A DNA stretch of 64,000 nucleotides from Chryseobacterium oranimense (lineage in GTDB: Bacteria > Bacteroidota > Bacteroidia > Flavobacteriales > Weeksellaceae). The stretch's first letter is position 1. Every line of letters starts with the position of its first letter. Under the pieces are notes generated by a model, which was not told the origin of the DNA, ran no database searches, and saw only the letters and a program-made list of their open reading frames with translations. Made by a program: the position numbers and the translations under genes. The DNA lies in NCBI RefSeq assembly GCF_025244725.1, contig NZ_CP104203.1, forward strand, positions 1,798,001 to 1,862,000, given 5' to 3'. Below, piece after piece: positions 44,387-52,453 of this stretch.

Positions 44387-44803
44387 TTAATACTTATCTC
44401 CCAAGCTGATCCGTAACCGATTCAGAGCATTCATCAGGGAAATACTGGAAGTAAGTTCCACAATCTCTTTTTCTGAAAATTCCTGCTTTAATTCTTTAAG
44501 AAGGGAGTCTATATCATCAGTCAGGCCAGTTACCGCATCTGCCCATTTTAATACTAAAACCTGTCTATTATCGAATGAAACAGAATGTTTATACCCCGGC
44601 ATTTTATCGATTAAGGATAATTCCATTCCCAATTCACGCAATTCATTAGCATGAAAACTGCAGCAGTACGAGCATCCGTTCAGCTGCGATATTCTTAATT
44701 CTACCAACGCAATGAGTTTATTATCAATCCCGGAATTCCTGATGCTAGAATGAGCCTGGTATAAATGCCCTACTGTTTTTCTTGAAATCTCTTTATAATC
44801 CAT
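44387..44803 (-). CDS. AhpD-like carboxymuconolactone-decarboxylase-family protein
   Basis: This 138-residue protein shows the active CxxC motif with a following histidine: NGCSYCCSFHANELRELG, Cys44, Cys47 and His51. This is the AhpD-type thiol peroxidase core rather than the decarboxylase proper. Members use a proton relay through Glu and His to reduce peroxides or to act on lactones. ATG 44803 (MDYKEISRK) is chosen; the upstream in-frame TTG lies in the -7 promoter box. It is divergent from an AraC regulator and probably controlled by it. Redox or electrophile detoxification is likely. Confidence 0.88.
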   Translation of the reverse strand: MDYKEISRKTVGHLYQAHSSIRNSGIDNKLIALVELRISQLNGCSYCCSFHANELRELGMELSLIDKMPGYKHSVSFDNRQVLVLKWADAVTGLTDDIDSLLKELKQEFSEKEIVELTSSISLMNALNRLRISLGDKY

Positions 44804-44815
44804 TTCTTTTTTTGA

Positions 44816-44823
44816 CAAAGTTA
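44816..44823 (-). promoter_or_regulatory. Promoter -7 box of the AhpD-like gene
   Basis: TAACTTTG on the minus strand ends 12 nt before the ATG, so the leader would be about 9 nt. It overlaps an in-frame TTG, which excludes that start. Confidence 0.6.
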
Positions 44824-44884
44824 AATTGAACAGCAGTCTGCAAAAGAGTATGAAAACCGGATAATAAAGTAAAAATAAAAGATT

Positions 44885-44892
44885 TAACTTTG
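44885..44892 (+). promoter_or_regulatory. Promoter -7 box of the AraC regulator gene
   Basis: TAACTTTG lies 23 nt before the ATG at 44916. It faces away from the minus-strand copy of the same box at 44823-44816, with 61 bp between them. Both genes may be controlled from this gap. Confidence 0.6.
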
Positions 44893-44915
44893 CATCATCT
44901 AGCCGGGCAAAAGCA

Positions 44916-45758
44916 ATGGATCATATACAAGAGCTTATTGAGATAGAGATAACCGAACTCAGTGAATGGAAAGACAGGTTCCGCAAAAACAGTTTCTTTG
45001 AACTGGTATTTATTCTTAAAGGAAAAGGAATTCAAAGCATAGAATACCAGACCCGGACTTATGAAAAAAACGATTTTTTTCTTTTACCCTACTCTAAATG
45101 CCATGCCTACGAAATTTCAGAACCTACGACCTTTCTGTTTATCCGGTTTACAGAACATTATTTCAGGAATCTTAAAAATACAGCCATAGATTATTTGCAA
45201 TGGTACAGCAAGCTTAATTATATTATCGGGTTTTATGATTTTAACATAGGCCTTTATTTTAATGATGAAAAAGACAAAAGCCAGGTAAAAAAACTCTTTG
45301 AAATCCTGTTGCTTGAAAAAGAACAGACATCGGAGTATTCAGAAACATTAATTGCCAATACCTTAGCATCAATATTAACCGTCATAAGCTCAAAATTAAC
45401 AGGAGCCAGTGATCTATACAAAAATAATGATCATAAATTTTCAGAAATCATTAAACACATCAATCAAAATATCATTGATGAAAATAAACTGTCCATTTTG
45501 TTTCTTTCGGAGAAGTTTAACGTTTCTAAAAAATATTTCAGCGAGTATTTTAAAAGAAACGCGCACGAATCATTAAAAGAATACATTCAAAAAACAAAAC
45601 TCCAGATAGCGGTTAACAGAATAAAATACACCGATTCGCCTCTCCAGGAAATTGCATGGAGTTTAGGTTTTACAGATGGCAGCCATTTAAATAAATCTTT
45701 GAAAAAACATTTTGGAATAACGTCATCGGTATTAAGAAAAAAGAAATCTATTGTTTAA
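44916..45758 (+). CDS. AraC-family transcriptional regulator
   Basis: The protein has 280 residues with a cupin-type N-terminal domain (FELVFILKGKGIQSIEYQ, NDFFLLPYSKCHAYEI) and a C-terminal AraC DNA-binding domain: LSILFLSEKFNVSKKYFSEYF near 195-215 and DSPLQEIAWSLGFTDGSHLN near 245-264. It is divergent from the AhpD-like gene across a short shared promoter region, so that gene is its most probable target. The ligand is unknown. The next gene, idi, has its own promoter and is separated by repeats. Confidence 0.9.
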   Translation: MDHIQELIEIEITELSEWKDRFRKNSFFELVFILKGKGIQSIEYQTRTYEKNDFFLLPYSKCHAYEISEPTTFLFIRFTEHYFRNLKNTAIDYLQWYSKLNYIIGFYDFNIGLYFNDEKDKSQVKKLFEILLLEKEQTSEYSETLIANTLASILTVISSKLTGASDLYKNNDHKFSEIIKHINQNIIDENKLSILFLSEKFNVSKKYFSEYFKRNAHESLKEYIQKTKLQIAVNRIKYTDSPLQEIAWSLGFTDGSHLNKSLKKHFGITSSVLRKKKSIV

Positions 45759-45770
45759 AACCACCCCGTC

Positions 45771-45812
45771 TTTCAAAATTTAATTTTGAAATCCACCCCT
45801 CCGGAGGAGGGG
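45771..45812. repeat. Twin-hairpin dispersed repeat
   Basis: Two hairpins stand side by side: TTTCAAAAT-TTA-ATTTTGAAA at 45771-45791 and CCCCTCC-GGA-GGAGGGG at 45796-45812, preceded by CCACCCCGTC. The pattern CCACCCCGTC...CCACCCCTCC...GGAGGGG is one I associate with scattered intergenic repeats of Bacteroidota. It may also act as the terminator of the AraC gene. Confidence 0.6.
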
Positions 45813-45842
45813 AACATTCAGCCGGAGTTTTTACTGGAAGAT

Positions 45843-45912
45843 ATAATCTATAATCTATAATCTATAATCTATAATCTATAATCTATAATCTATAATCTAT
45901 AATCTATAATCT
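45843..45912. repeat. Perfect heptamer tandem repeat, locus 4
   Basis: ATAATCT is repeated ten times without a mismatch over 70 bp. In reverse complement the unit is AGATTAT, which fits the RGRTNNN pattern of the other heptamer arrays. It lies in the 241-bp gap upstream of the idi promoter. Unlike loci 1, 2 and 5, no opposing array is seen. Perfect units suggest recent expansion and possible length variation between strains. Confidence 0.92.
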
Positions 45913-45986
45913 ATAATAACCTCTATTCTCTTTCAATCCAAAATATGATGTTTATTCAAAAATTTTCAAAATACATTTATTAGGCT

Positions 45987-45994
45987 TACATTTG
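45987..45994 (+). promoter_or_regulatory. Promoter -7 box of idi, near-leaderless
   Basis: TACATTTG ends 5 nt before the idi ATG. The predicted RNA start is within about 2 nt of the start codon. Confidence 0.6.
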
Positions 45995-45999
45995 TAGAA

Positions 46000-46509
46000 A
46001 TGGAAGAATTTGTAGTTTTAGTAAATCCTGAAGATGAAATTTTGGGCCTTATGGAAAAGCAGCAGGCTCACATCAACGGTCTTCTGCACCGTGCATTTTC
46101 TGTATTCCTGTTCAATGGCAAGGGTGAAATGCTCCTTCAGAAAAGAGCGCAGGGAAAATACCATTCTCCTAATCAGTGGACTAATGCGGTATGCTCTCAT
46201 CCAAGAGAAAACGAAACCTATCTCGATGGCGCCAAACGCAGGATAAAGGAAGAACTCGGAATTGAAACGGAGCTTTCGGAAAAATTCAGTTTTATCTATA
46301 AAGCAGATGTAGGAAACGGGCTTTGGGAACATGAACTCGACCATGTTTTTGTAGGAAATTATGAAGCGGGCTTCAACTTAAATCCGCAGGAAGTAGAAGA
46401 AGTAAGGTTTATTTCCATGAAAGATCTTGATCAGGAAATGATTGAATCCCCGGAAAATTTCACAGAATGGTTCAAAATCATCCTTGAAGAATATAAACAC
46501 CATTTTTAA
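46000..46509 (+). CDS. idi: Isopentenyl-diphosphate delta-isomerase, type 1
   Basis: This 169-residue Nudix-superfamily enzyme interconverts IPP and DMAPP for isoprenoid, menaquinone and carotenoid synthesis. The active-site cysteine is in WTNAVCSHPRENE near residue 66. The Nudix-like helix is DGAKRRIKEELGIETEL, and the catalytic glutamate lies in GLWEHELDHVF. It is metal-dependent and cytosolic. A near-leaderless promoter precedes it. The following small secreted-protein gene begins 3 bp after its stop and is probably cotranscribed. Confidence 0.95.
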   Translation: MEEFVVLVNPEDEILGLMEKQQAHINGLLHRAFSVFLFNGKGEMLLQKRAQGKYHSPNQWTNAVCSHPRENETYLDGAKRRIKEELGIETELSEKFSFIYKADVGNGLWEHELDHVFVGNYEAGFNLNPQEVEEVRFISMKDLDQEMIESPENFTEWFKIILEEYKHHF

Positions 46510-46512
46510 CTG

Positions 46513-46983
46513 ATGAAAAAAATATTATTGATCTCCGCTTTTTTATCGGCAAGCCTGTTCTTTGCCCAAAAAGCAAAAATTTATGAGACTCCAGGCTACT
46601 CTATTAATGTCCCTGAAGGCTGGAGATCCACCGACGACAGCGGCATTGTGAATGTTTTCCCTGCGAATGAAATCGGGGCTATCACCATTTCGGAATACCA
46701 TGATCTGGACCTTCCAAAGGCAGAGATGAAAAAATTTATCCTGGCTCTTTATAAATCTCAGGATCCGGAAAACAAAATAAAAGAAAACAAAGGCAAAAAA
46801 GGATACACAGAATATTTTTACGAATATTTTGATGAAAAAGAAAAAACATTCTGGATTACCAAAGCTTTTCAGAAGAATAAAGATTTGTATCTGATCTCTA
46901 TCAACTGTGGCCAGAAATTCTGGAACGGAAATTATATGAGCCTTTTCAACGAAACTTTCAACAGCTTTAAAATAAAGAAATAA
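46513..46983 (+). CDS. Secreted PsbP/DUF1795-like protein of unknown function
   Basis: This 156-residue protein has a signal peptide (cleavage near LFFAQ, residue 19). The mature part reads YETPGYSINVPEGWRSTDDSGIV, then ITISEYHDLDLPKAEMKKFI and a C-terminal YLISINCGQKFWNGNYMSLFNETFNSFK. This ordering resembles the small alpha/beta PsbP/DUF1795 fold, in which GxxxxxPxxW near the start is typical. No function is known. It is between idi and gcvT, 3 bp from the former and 9 bp from the latter, so it is likely part of an idi-gcvT transcript. Confidence 0.72.
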   Translation: MKKILLISAFLSASLFFAQKAKIYETPGYSINVPEGWRSTDDSGIVNVFPANEIGAITISEYHDLDLPKAEMKKFILALYKSQDPENKIKENKGKKGYTEYFYEYFDEKEKTFWITKAFQKNKDLYLISINCGQKFWNGNYMSLFNETFNSFKIKK

Positions 46984-46992
46984 AAATTAAAT

Positions 46993-48069
46993 ATGAAGAA
47001 AACAGCCTTATACGATAAACACGTTTCCTTGGGCGCTAAAATCGTACCTTTTGCAGGTTTTGAAATGCCTGTACAATATTCTGGTGTAACGGAAGAACAT
47101 TTTGCAGTAAGAGAAAAGGCAGGATTGTTTGATGTTTCCCACATGGGACAGTTTTTCATTGAAGGACCGGGATCCAAAGATCTTTTACAGTTCGTAACAA
47201 CGAACAATGTAGATGCTCTGGAAAACGGAAAAGCTCAATATTCTTGTCTGCCAAATGAAAACGGCGGAATCGTAGATGATCTTATCGTTTACAAAATGGA
47301 GGATGACAAATACTTTGTAGTAGTAAACGCATCAAATATTGACAAGGACTGGGATCACATATCAAAATACAACACCTTTGGGGCTAAAATGACCAATGCT
47401 TCTGATGACATGTCATTATTGGCTGTTCAGGGTCCGAAAGCTACAGAAATTCTTCAGAAGCTTACAGAAACCAATCTTTCCGAGATTCCTTACTATCACT
47501 TTGCAGTAGGAAGTGTTGCCGGAGTAAATAATGTAATCATTTCTAACACAGGGTATACCGGAAGCGGAGGTTTTGAAATCTATTTCAGCAATGAAAATGC
47601 AGAACAGCTTTGGGATGCCATCATCAATGCAGGAGAAGCAGAAGGAATTATTCCTGCAGGACTTGCTGCGAGAGATACCTTAAGACTTGAAAAAGGTTTC
47701 TGCCTTTACGGAAACGATATTGACGATACCACCTCTCCTATTGAAGCAGGTTTAGGATGGATCACCAAATTCGATAAGGATTTTGTTTCCAAAGATACAT
47801 TTGCCAAGCAAAAAGAAGAGGGAGTTACTAGAAAACTAGTTGGTTTTGAGCTTCAGGATAAAGGAGTTCCAAGACATGACTATCCTGTAGTAGATGCAGA
47901 AGGAAATGTAATCGGGAAAGTAACATCCGGAACACAGTCTCCAATGAAAAAGATCGGTTTAGGACTGGCTTATGTAGACAAACCTCACTTCAAACTAGGT
48001 TCTGAAATATTTATTCAGGTAAGAAATAAGAACATTCCTGCAAAAGTGGTGAAAGCTCCTTTCGTATAA
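46993..48069 (+). CDS. gcvT: Glycine cleavage system T protein (aminomethyltransferase)
   Basis: The protein has 358 residues. It transfers the methylene group from aminomethyl-lipoyl GcvH to tetrahydrofolate and releases ammonia. Landmarks are [34 protein letters not shown], the folate site [34 protein letters not shown], and the C-terminal barrel with [21 protein letters not shown]. Length is normal. gcvH and gcvP are not adjacent, which is common in Bacteroidota. A strong terminator follows. Confidence 0.97.
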   Translation: MKKTALYDKHVSLGAKIVPFAGFEMPVQYSGVTEEHFAVREKAGLFDVSHMGQFFIEGPGSKDLLQFVTTNNVDALENGKAQYSCLPNENGGIVDDLIVYKMEDDKYFVVVNASNIDKDWDHISKYNTFGAKMTNASDDMSLLAVQGPKATEILQKLTETNLSEIPYYHFAVGSVAGVNNVIISNTGYTGSGGFEIYFSNENAEQLWDAIINAGEAEGIIPAGLAARDTLRLEKGFCLYGNDIDDTTSPIEAGLGWITKFDKDFVSKDTFAKQKEEGVTRKLVGFELQDKGVPRHDYPVVDAEGNVIGKVTSGTQSPMKKIGLGLAYVDKPHFKLGSEIFIQVRNKNIPAKVVKAPFV

Positions 48070-48091
48070 TTGTTCAAAAAAATATTAAAAA

Positions 48092-48123
48092 AAACAGGCT
48101 GTAATTTTTACAGCCTGTTTTTT
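48092..48123 (+). terminator. Terminator of gcvT
   Basis: A stem AAACAGGCTGTAA and TTACAGCCTGTTT with a 3-nt loop is followed by a T-run. Confidence 0.9.
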
Positions 48124-48218
48124 TAATTGCAATCCTGGTCTGGAAATAATGTCATGACCCTCCCACAATGTTTCACGTATCAATGACGGTGTAAATTTTT
48201 AAAATTATTTAAAAAATG

Positions 48219-48300
48219 AATGCCTCGACTACACTCAGCATGACATTTCTAATACTATCTTTTTATCAGGTTTGTCATGCTGAGCGTAGTCGAAGCATCC
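48219..48300. repeat. Dispersed inverted repeat of the TGTCATGCTGAGCGNAGTCGA type
   Basis: The left arm TGCCTCGACTACACTCAGCA and the right arm TGCTGAGCGTAGTCGAAGCA are inverted copies with two mismatches, with TGACA/TGTCA continuing inside. They enclose a loop of about 27 nt. This sequence is a widespread intergenic repeat in Bacteroidota and other phyla in my recollection. It lies between gcvT and the ArsC-like gene. Confidence 0.8.
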
Positions 48301-48338
48301 TTTAAGCTTAAATACTTATTATTTGAAGAAGCATATAT

Positions 48339-48695
48339 TTATCCCTCCACTCCAAAAAATTCTTGTAAAGCTTCTACATTTTTCTTATCATTTCCAACAA
48401 AAATTTCATCATCTGTAAGAAAAACAGGACGTTTTAAAAATGTATAATGATCAAGCAGCAGTTCTTTAAAATCCTTTTCTCCAAGGGATTTCACATTCAG
48501 TCCTCTTAATTTGATCTGAGTAGATTTTTTACTGAACAAAGCTTCATATGACTTTGTTTTTTTATGCATGGCAGCCAGCTCTTCTTTGGTAACAGGCTCT
48601 TTTTTGATTTCCCGGAGTTCCCAGTCTGTAAGGTCAAACTGTGCCAAAATCTTTCTGCAGGTATCGCATGTATTAAGATAAAATACTTTCTTCAT
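48339..48695 (-). CDS. ArsC/Spx-family thioredoxin-fold protein
   Basis: This 118-residue protein starts KVFYLNTCDTCRKILAQFDL with Cys10 and Cys13 in a CxxC motif. The ArsC/Spx family pattern follows: LREIKKEPVTKEELAAMHKK and a proline-containing FLKRPVFLTDDEIFVG. In this branch (YffB/Spx-like) arsenate reduction is unproven, and the Arg triad of ArsC is not all recognisable. A role in thiol redox control or stress regulation is as likely. It is monocistronic and divergent from the thioesterase gene. Confidence 0.85.
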   Translation of the reverse strand: MKKVFYLNTCDTCRKILAQFDLTDWELREIKKEPVTKEELAAMHKKTKSYEALFSKKSTQIKLRGLNVKSLGEKDFKELLLDHYTFLKRPVFLTDDEIFVGNDKKNVEALQEFFGVEG

Positions 48696-48815
48696 TGTTA
48701 CTTTTAAATCTGTTATTATTAAATTTCCTTCTTCATTGAAGTTTTGTCTTTCAAAAGTAGGATTTAATCCAAAATTCTGGAAATTATTAAATAACTTTAT
48801 TCAAATTTTATAAAG

Positions 48816-49283
48816 ATGCAGAACAAACCTATTACTTTTCAGTTTATTTCAGAGCCTTCAGATGTGAATTATGGAGGAAATGTACATGGAGGAAGCGTTA
48901 TGAAATGGATTGATCAGGCAGGTTATGCCTGTGCGACAACATGGAGCGGCAACTATTCTGTAACCGTTTATGTGGGCGGTATCCGTTTCTATGAACCGAT
49001 TAAAATCGGGGAAGTGGTAAAAGTGGATGCGCAGGTTATCTATACAGGAAAATCCAGCATGCATATTTCCATCAATGTTTTTTCCAGAAATCTTAAGCAG
49101 CCTACTTTTGATAAGAAAACACACTGTATTATAGTGTTTGTAGCAGTAGATGAAAACGGCAAGAAACTCCCTGTTCCGGCCTGGGTTCCTGAAACGGAAG
49201 AGGAAAAGCAGCAGGAAGAGTATGCAAAAAGATTGATGAACCTGAGAACACAGATTGAGGATGAAATGAAGCCTTTTTTATAG
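48816..49283 (+). CDS. Acyl-CoA thioesterase (BFIT/ACOT hot-dog type)
   Basis: This 155-residue protein has the motif VNYGGNVHGGSVMKWIDQAGYACA near 17-40, which holds the catalytic Asn and His/Asp region of the YciA/BFIT branch. A strand YVGGIRFYEPIKIGEVVKVDAQV follows, then a charged C-terminal helix (EEEKQQEEYAKRLMNLR). It hydrolyses acyl-CoA esters in the cytosol, controlling the CoA pool. It starts a plus-strand run with the TIM-barrel gene (3-bp gap) and the GLPGLI gene. Confidence 0.92.
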   Translation: MQNKPITFQFISEPSDVNYGGNVHGGSVMKWIDQAGYACATTWSGNYSVTVYVGGIRFYEPIKIGEVVKVDAQVIYTGKSSMHISINVFSRNLKQPTFDKKTHCIIVFVAVDENGKKLPVPAWVPETEEEKQQEEYAKRLMNLRTQIEDEMKPFL

Positions 49284-49286
49284 CCT

Positions 49287-50153
49287 ATGTACAGGAAAGA
49301 TTTCATCAGACTTTCATCCCTGGGGCTTCTAGGCTTATATTCCTGTGGAATTTCTAAACCGGGGAGTAAGAAACCTCTGGCGATACAGCTTTACACCATC
49401 CGGGATACCGTTTCGGATAATCTTGGAAAAGCTCTGGAAAAACTGGCAGCTTTAGGTTTCACAGAATTGGAAATCTATGGATATAACGGGACATTCTTTG
49501 GAAAAAGCAGGACAGAATTCCAATCTATTCTTAAACAGAACGGTCTGAAAGTTCTAAGTTCGCACCATACCACAGGATTAATGTATAAAGATCCGGGCAC
49601 TTTATTGTATAATTGGGAAAAATCTGTAGAAGACCTGCATTTTATCGGTTCGGAATATATGGTCTGCTCCTATCTCTTTCCTGAAGAAAGAACTATTGAG
49701 CATTATAAAAAGCTCCCTGAATTATTTGAAAAATCCGGTGAAATTACGCAGAAAGCAGGAATTCAGTTTGCCTATCACAACCATGATTTTGAGTTTGAAA
49801 AATTTGAAAATAATAAAAATGTCTATGATTTTATTTTAGACAATACATCACCAGAGCTGGTTAAAATGGAGCTGGATTTATACTGGATTTCAAAAGCAGG
49901 ACTTGATCCGCTGGATTATTTTGAAAAGCACCCCGGTCGTTTTCCCCTGTGGCACGTAAAAGATATGAAAGCCGGAATAAAGGATTTTGCAGAAATCGGA
50001 AACGGGACCATCAATTTTAAAAGAATTTTTGGAGCAAAAGAAAAAGCCGGCCTCAAATACTGGTTTTTAGAACAGGATTCAAGTGATAAAGATATTTTCG
50101 AAAGCATTGCCATCAGCAAAGAATATATTTTCGATCATTCTTATTTTAAATAA
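49287..50153 (+). CDS. Sugar phosphate isomerase/epimerase-like TIM-barrel lipoprotein
   Basis: This 288-residue protein has a twin-positive start MYRKDFIRLSSLGLLGL and a lipobox ending at Cys20 (LYSC). The barrel is of the xylose-isomerase-like AP-endonuclease-2 superfamily: KPLAIQLYTIRDTVSDN, FAYHNHDFEFEK with metal-binding His/Glu, MELDLYWISKAGLDP and LWHVKDMKAG. It is likely to isomerise or epimerise a sugar or inositol derivative in the periplasm. The substrate is unknown. It follows the thioesterase by 3 bp, but the shared role is not obvious. Confidence 0.85.
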   Translation: MYRKDFIRLSSLGLLGLYSCGISKPGSKKPLAIQLYTIRDTVSDNLGKALEKLAALGFTELEIYGYNGTFFGKSRTEFQSILKQNGLKVLSSHHTTGLMYKDPGTLLYNWEKSVEDLHFIGSEYMVCSYLFPEERTIEHYKKLPELFEKSGEITQKAGIQFAYHNHDFEFEKFENNKNVYDFILDNTSPELVKMELDLYWISKAGLDPLDYFEKHPGRFPLWHVKDMKAGIKDFAEIGNGTINFKRIFGAKEKAGLKYWFLEQDSSDKDIFESIAISKEYIFDHSYFK

Positions 50154-50176
50154 ACTCCGATCAAAGATTGCCCATC

Positions 50177-51019
50177 ATGAAAAAAATTTCAACCCTCATC
50201 TGTCTGTTGATAATTGTTTCTTTAAATTCTCAAACCCATCGGTTTGTTTATGAGCTTCAATTAAAAATGGACTCCACAGAATCTGATTATCAAAAGTTTA
50301 ATATGAATCTGGATATCAATTCCAAAGAAGTAAAATTCTACGGACGTAACCTTCTGATCGCAGATTCCCTGAACAAAAAATTCGGGAATATGGATAACAG
50401 GCATGTGGATATGACGGGACAGATCGTCAAAAGAAAGATCAACACTTTTGATAATGAGAACTTTATCAACATTAAATTCGGGTATTATTCTTTTAAAACC
50501 ACAGATAAAATCACCTGGAATATTTCCAGTGAAACCAAACAGGTCCAGCAGTATACCTTACAAAAAGCAACGGCAACATTCGGTGGAAGAAACTGGATTG
50601 CCTGGTTTAATAAAGATATTCCTTTCAATGAAGGACCGTTTAAATTTTCCGGACTTCCGGGATTAGTTTTTGAAATATCCGATTCCAAAAAGAATTTCAT
50701 CTATCATCTTATAAAAAGCCAGGAGCTCCCGGACCTCTATCCTACCAGTGATTTTCTGGAATCTAATTTCGGAAACAAAGCCATTCCTGTAAACGAAAAG
50801 CAAAAACAAAAACTTTTACTGGAGTTTTATAACGATCCTTTTTCATTTGAGAGAACCAATTTCAGCAAATCGGCAAACGGCAATTTAAATATCAACATCG
50901 GAGGAAAAGAAATAAATTCTATTGATGAGCTGAATGCACAGGTAAAAAGCATGCAGGATATTATAAGAAAATATAATAACCCGGTTGAAATTAATAAAGC
51001 TGTTCATTATAAAAATTAA
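50177..51019 (+). CDS. GLPGLI-family secreted protein
   Basis: This 280-residue protein has a signal peptide (MKKISTLICLLIIVSLNSQ, cleavage near 19). The name-giving motif appears as FKFSGLPGLVFEISD near 165. The preceding strand block contains WIAWFNKDIPFNEGP, also typical. The family is specific to Bacteroidota, where members often sit near TonB receptors, and its role is unknown. The start is ATG 50177; a TTG three codons upstream is in frame but is not needed, as the signal peptide begins at MKK. It is the last gene before the fluoride riboswitch. Confidence 0.88.
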   Translation: MKKISTLICLLIIVSLNSQTHRFVYELQLKMDSTESDYQKFNMNLDINSKEVKFYGRNLLIADSLNKKFGNMDNRHVDMTGQIVKRKINTFDNENFINIKFGYYSFKTTDKITWNISSETKQVQQYTLQKATATFGGRNWIAWFNKDIPFNEGPFKFSGLPGLVFEISDSKKNFIYHLIKSQELPDLYPTSDFLESNFGNKAIPVNEKQKQKLLLEFYNDPFSFERTNFSKSANGNLNINIGGKEINSIDELNAQVKSMQDIIRKYNNPVEINKAVHYKN

Positions 51020-51038
51020 ACTATTTCAAAATAATAGC

Positions 51039-51046
51039 TATATTTG
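51039..51046 (+). promoter_or_regulatory. Promoter -7 box of the riboswitch-clcF unit
   Basis: TATATTTG matches TAnnTTTG. RNA would start near 51050, a few bases before the first conserved base of the riboswitch. Confidence 0.65.
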
Positions 51047-51055
51047 CCTCACAAA

Positions 51056-51115
51056 AGGAAATGGTGCTCTTCCTTACCCAACCGCTTTACAGAAGCTGAT
51101 GACGCCTGATTAAGA
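51056..51115 (+). promoter_or_regulatory. Fluoride riboswitch (crcB motif)
   Basis: The conserved blocks of the fluoride aptamer are present in order: GGAAATGGTG with TTCC (stem 2), then CAACCGC, a short stem, and GCTGATGACGCCTG. Together they form the pseudoknotted aptamer of about 52 nt. It sits upstream of a CLC-F-type antiporter, the expected target. A competing hairpin follows (CCTGATTAAG at 51105-51114 with CTTATCAGG at 51132-51140). Its 3' arm lies 6 nt before the start codon, so control of translation start is suggested. Fluoride should open expression. Confidence 0.93.
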
Positions 51116-51146
51116 GATTATTAACCAATAACTTATCAGGATTATT

Positions 51147-52451
51147 ATGTCAAGAAACCAAAGAACAATACGCAGAAAAGCAACTTTTCATACCCGCTTT
51201 TTCTTCAGGAAACATCCGAGCTTCCCATATATTTTAAAATGGCTGTGCATCAGTATCATTATCGGAGCATTGGCAGGTACCGCTTCCGCAGGGTTTCTTA
51301 CGTCTCTGGAATGGGCGACCAACTTCAGGGAAAATCATATATGGCTGATTGCGTTTCTTCCTGCTGCGGGGTTTCTCATCGGACTTTTATATCATCATTT
51401 CGGAAAAGATATTGAAGCAGGAAATAATCTGCTCATCAGCAATATCCATGACCCGAAAGAGATTATTCCTTTTAAAATGGCACCTTTTGTCTACCTGGGA
51501 ACTATAGCCACTCACCTTTTCGGTGGTTCGGCAGGTCGTGAAGGTACTGCGCTTCAAATGGCGGGAGCTATTGCCGACCAGCTCAGCAAGCCTTTCAAGC
51601 TGGATAAAGATGAAAGAAAAACATTGCTGATCGCTGCGGTTGCGGCCGGTTTTGGGTCGGTTTTCGGTACACCGCTGGCAGGTGCAGTTTTTGGACTTGA
51701 GGTTTTCCTGATCGGCAGGATACGTTACAATGCTATTTTTCCGGCATTTGCCTCAGCAGTTTTTGCAGATCTGGCCACCAGTCTCTGGAATGTAAAACAT
51801 ACTCACTATCATATAGATCTCATCCCGAAATTAGAATTTCTACCTGTCCTGTATAGTGTTCTGGCAGGAATTATTTTTGGGATCTGCGCGGCATCTTTCA
51901 GCAGAATTCTTCACTGGATGGGTTCCGTTTTTAAATCCAATATAAAATATCCGCCATTGCGTCCGGTGATTGGTGGAATTATCATTGCGGTTGCCGTTTT
52001 TGCAATGGGAACAACCCGATATGCCGGACTGGGCATTCCCGTCATCCTGGAATCTTTTGAAAAACAGCTTCCCTTCTGTGATTTTGCCTTAAAAATGATC
52101 TTTACCATTGTAACCCTTGCTGCAGGATTCAAAGGCGGTGAAGTCACTCCTTTGTTTTTTATCGGGGCGACGCTGGGCAGTGCCTTATCACTATTTATTC
52201 CCTTACCGTTCGGATTGCTTGCAGGGATGGGGTTTGTAGCTGTATTTGCAGGAGCTACAAATACTCCACTGGCCTGTATGCTGATGGGAATTGAACTGTT
52301 CGGAGCAGAAAGCGGTGTTTATATAGCCATTGCCTGTGTGGTTTCTTATCTTCTTTCCGGCCACAACAGTATTTATACAAAGCAAAAGATCGGAGAAGCA
52401 AAAAACAGCAGATATGAAAGTGACCGGGACAGGTCTGTTTCGGATTTGTAA
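51147..52451 (+). CDS. CLC-F fluoride/proton antiporter
   Basis: This 434-residue protein is a CLC-type transporter with about seventeen membrane helices. The central selectivity stretch reads AGNNLLISN (Asn93-Asn94) rather than the chloride-type GSGIP. GREGTALQMAG (Glu132) carries the gating glutamate, and GGEVTPLFFIGATLG and GATNTPLACML follow. Asn in the filter is the hallmark of fluoride-specific CLC-F (EriC-F) proteins. The fluoride riboswitch just upstream supports this. It expels fluoride from the cytosol and uses proton exchange. The start ATG lies 32 nt after the aptamer. Confidence 0.95.
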   Translation: MSRNQRTIRRKATFHTRFFFRKHPSFPYILKWLCISIIIGALAGTASAGFLTSLEWATNFRENHIWLIAFLPAAGFLIGLLYHHFGKDIEAGNNLLISNIHDPKEIIPFKMAPFVYLGTIATHLFGGSAGREGTALQMAGAIADQLSKPFKLDKDERKTLLIAAVAAGFGSVFGTPLAGAVFGLEVFLIGRIRYNAIFPAFASAVFADLATSLWNVKHTHYHIDLIPKLEFLPVLYSVLAGIIFGICAASFSRILHWMGSVFKSNIKYPPLRPVIGGIIIAVAVFAMGTTRYAGLGIPVILESFEKQLPFCDFALKMIFTIVTLAAGFKGGEVTPLFFIGATLGSALSLFIPLPFGLLAGMGFVAVFAGATNTPLACMLMGIELFGAESGVYIAIACVVSYLLSGHNSIYTKQKIGEAKNSRYESDRDRSVSDL

Positions 52452-52453
52452 CG

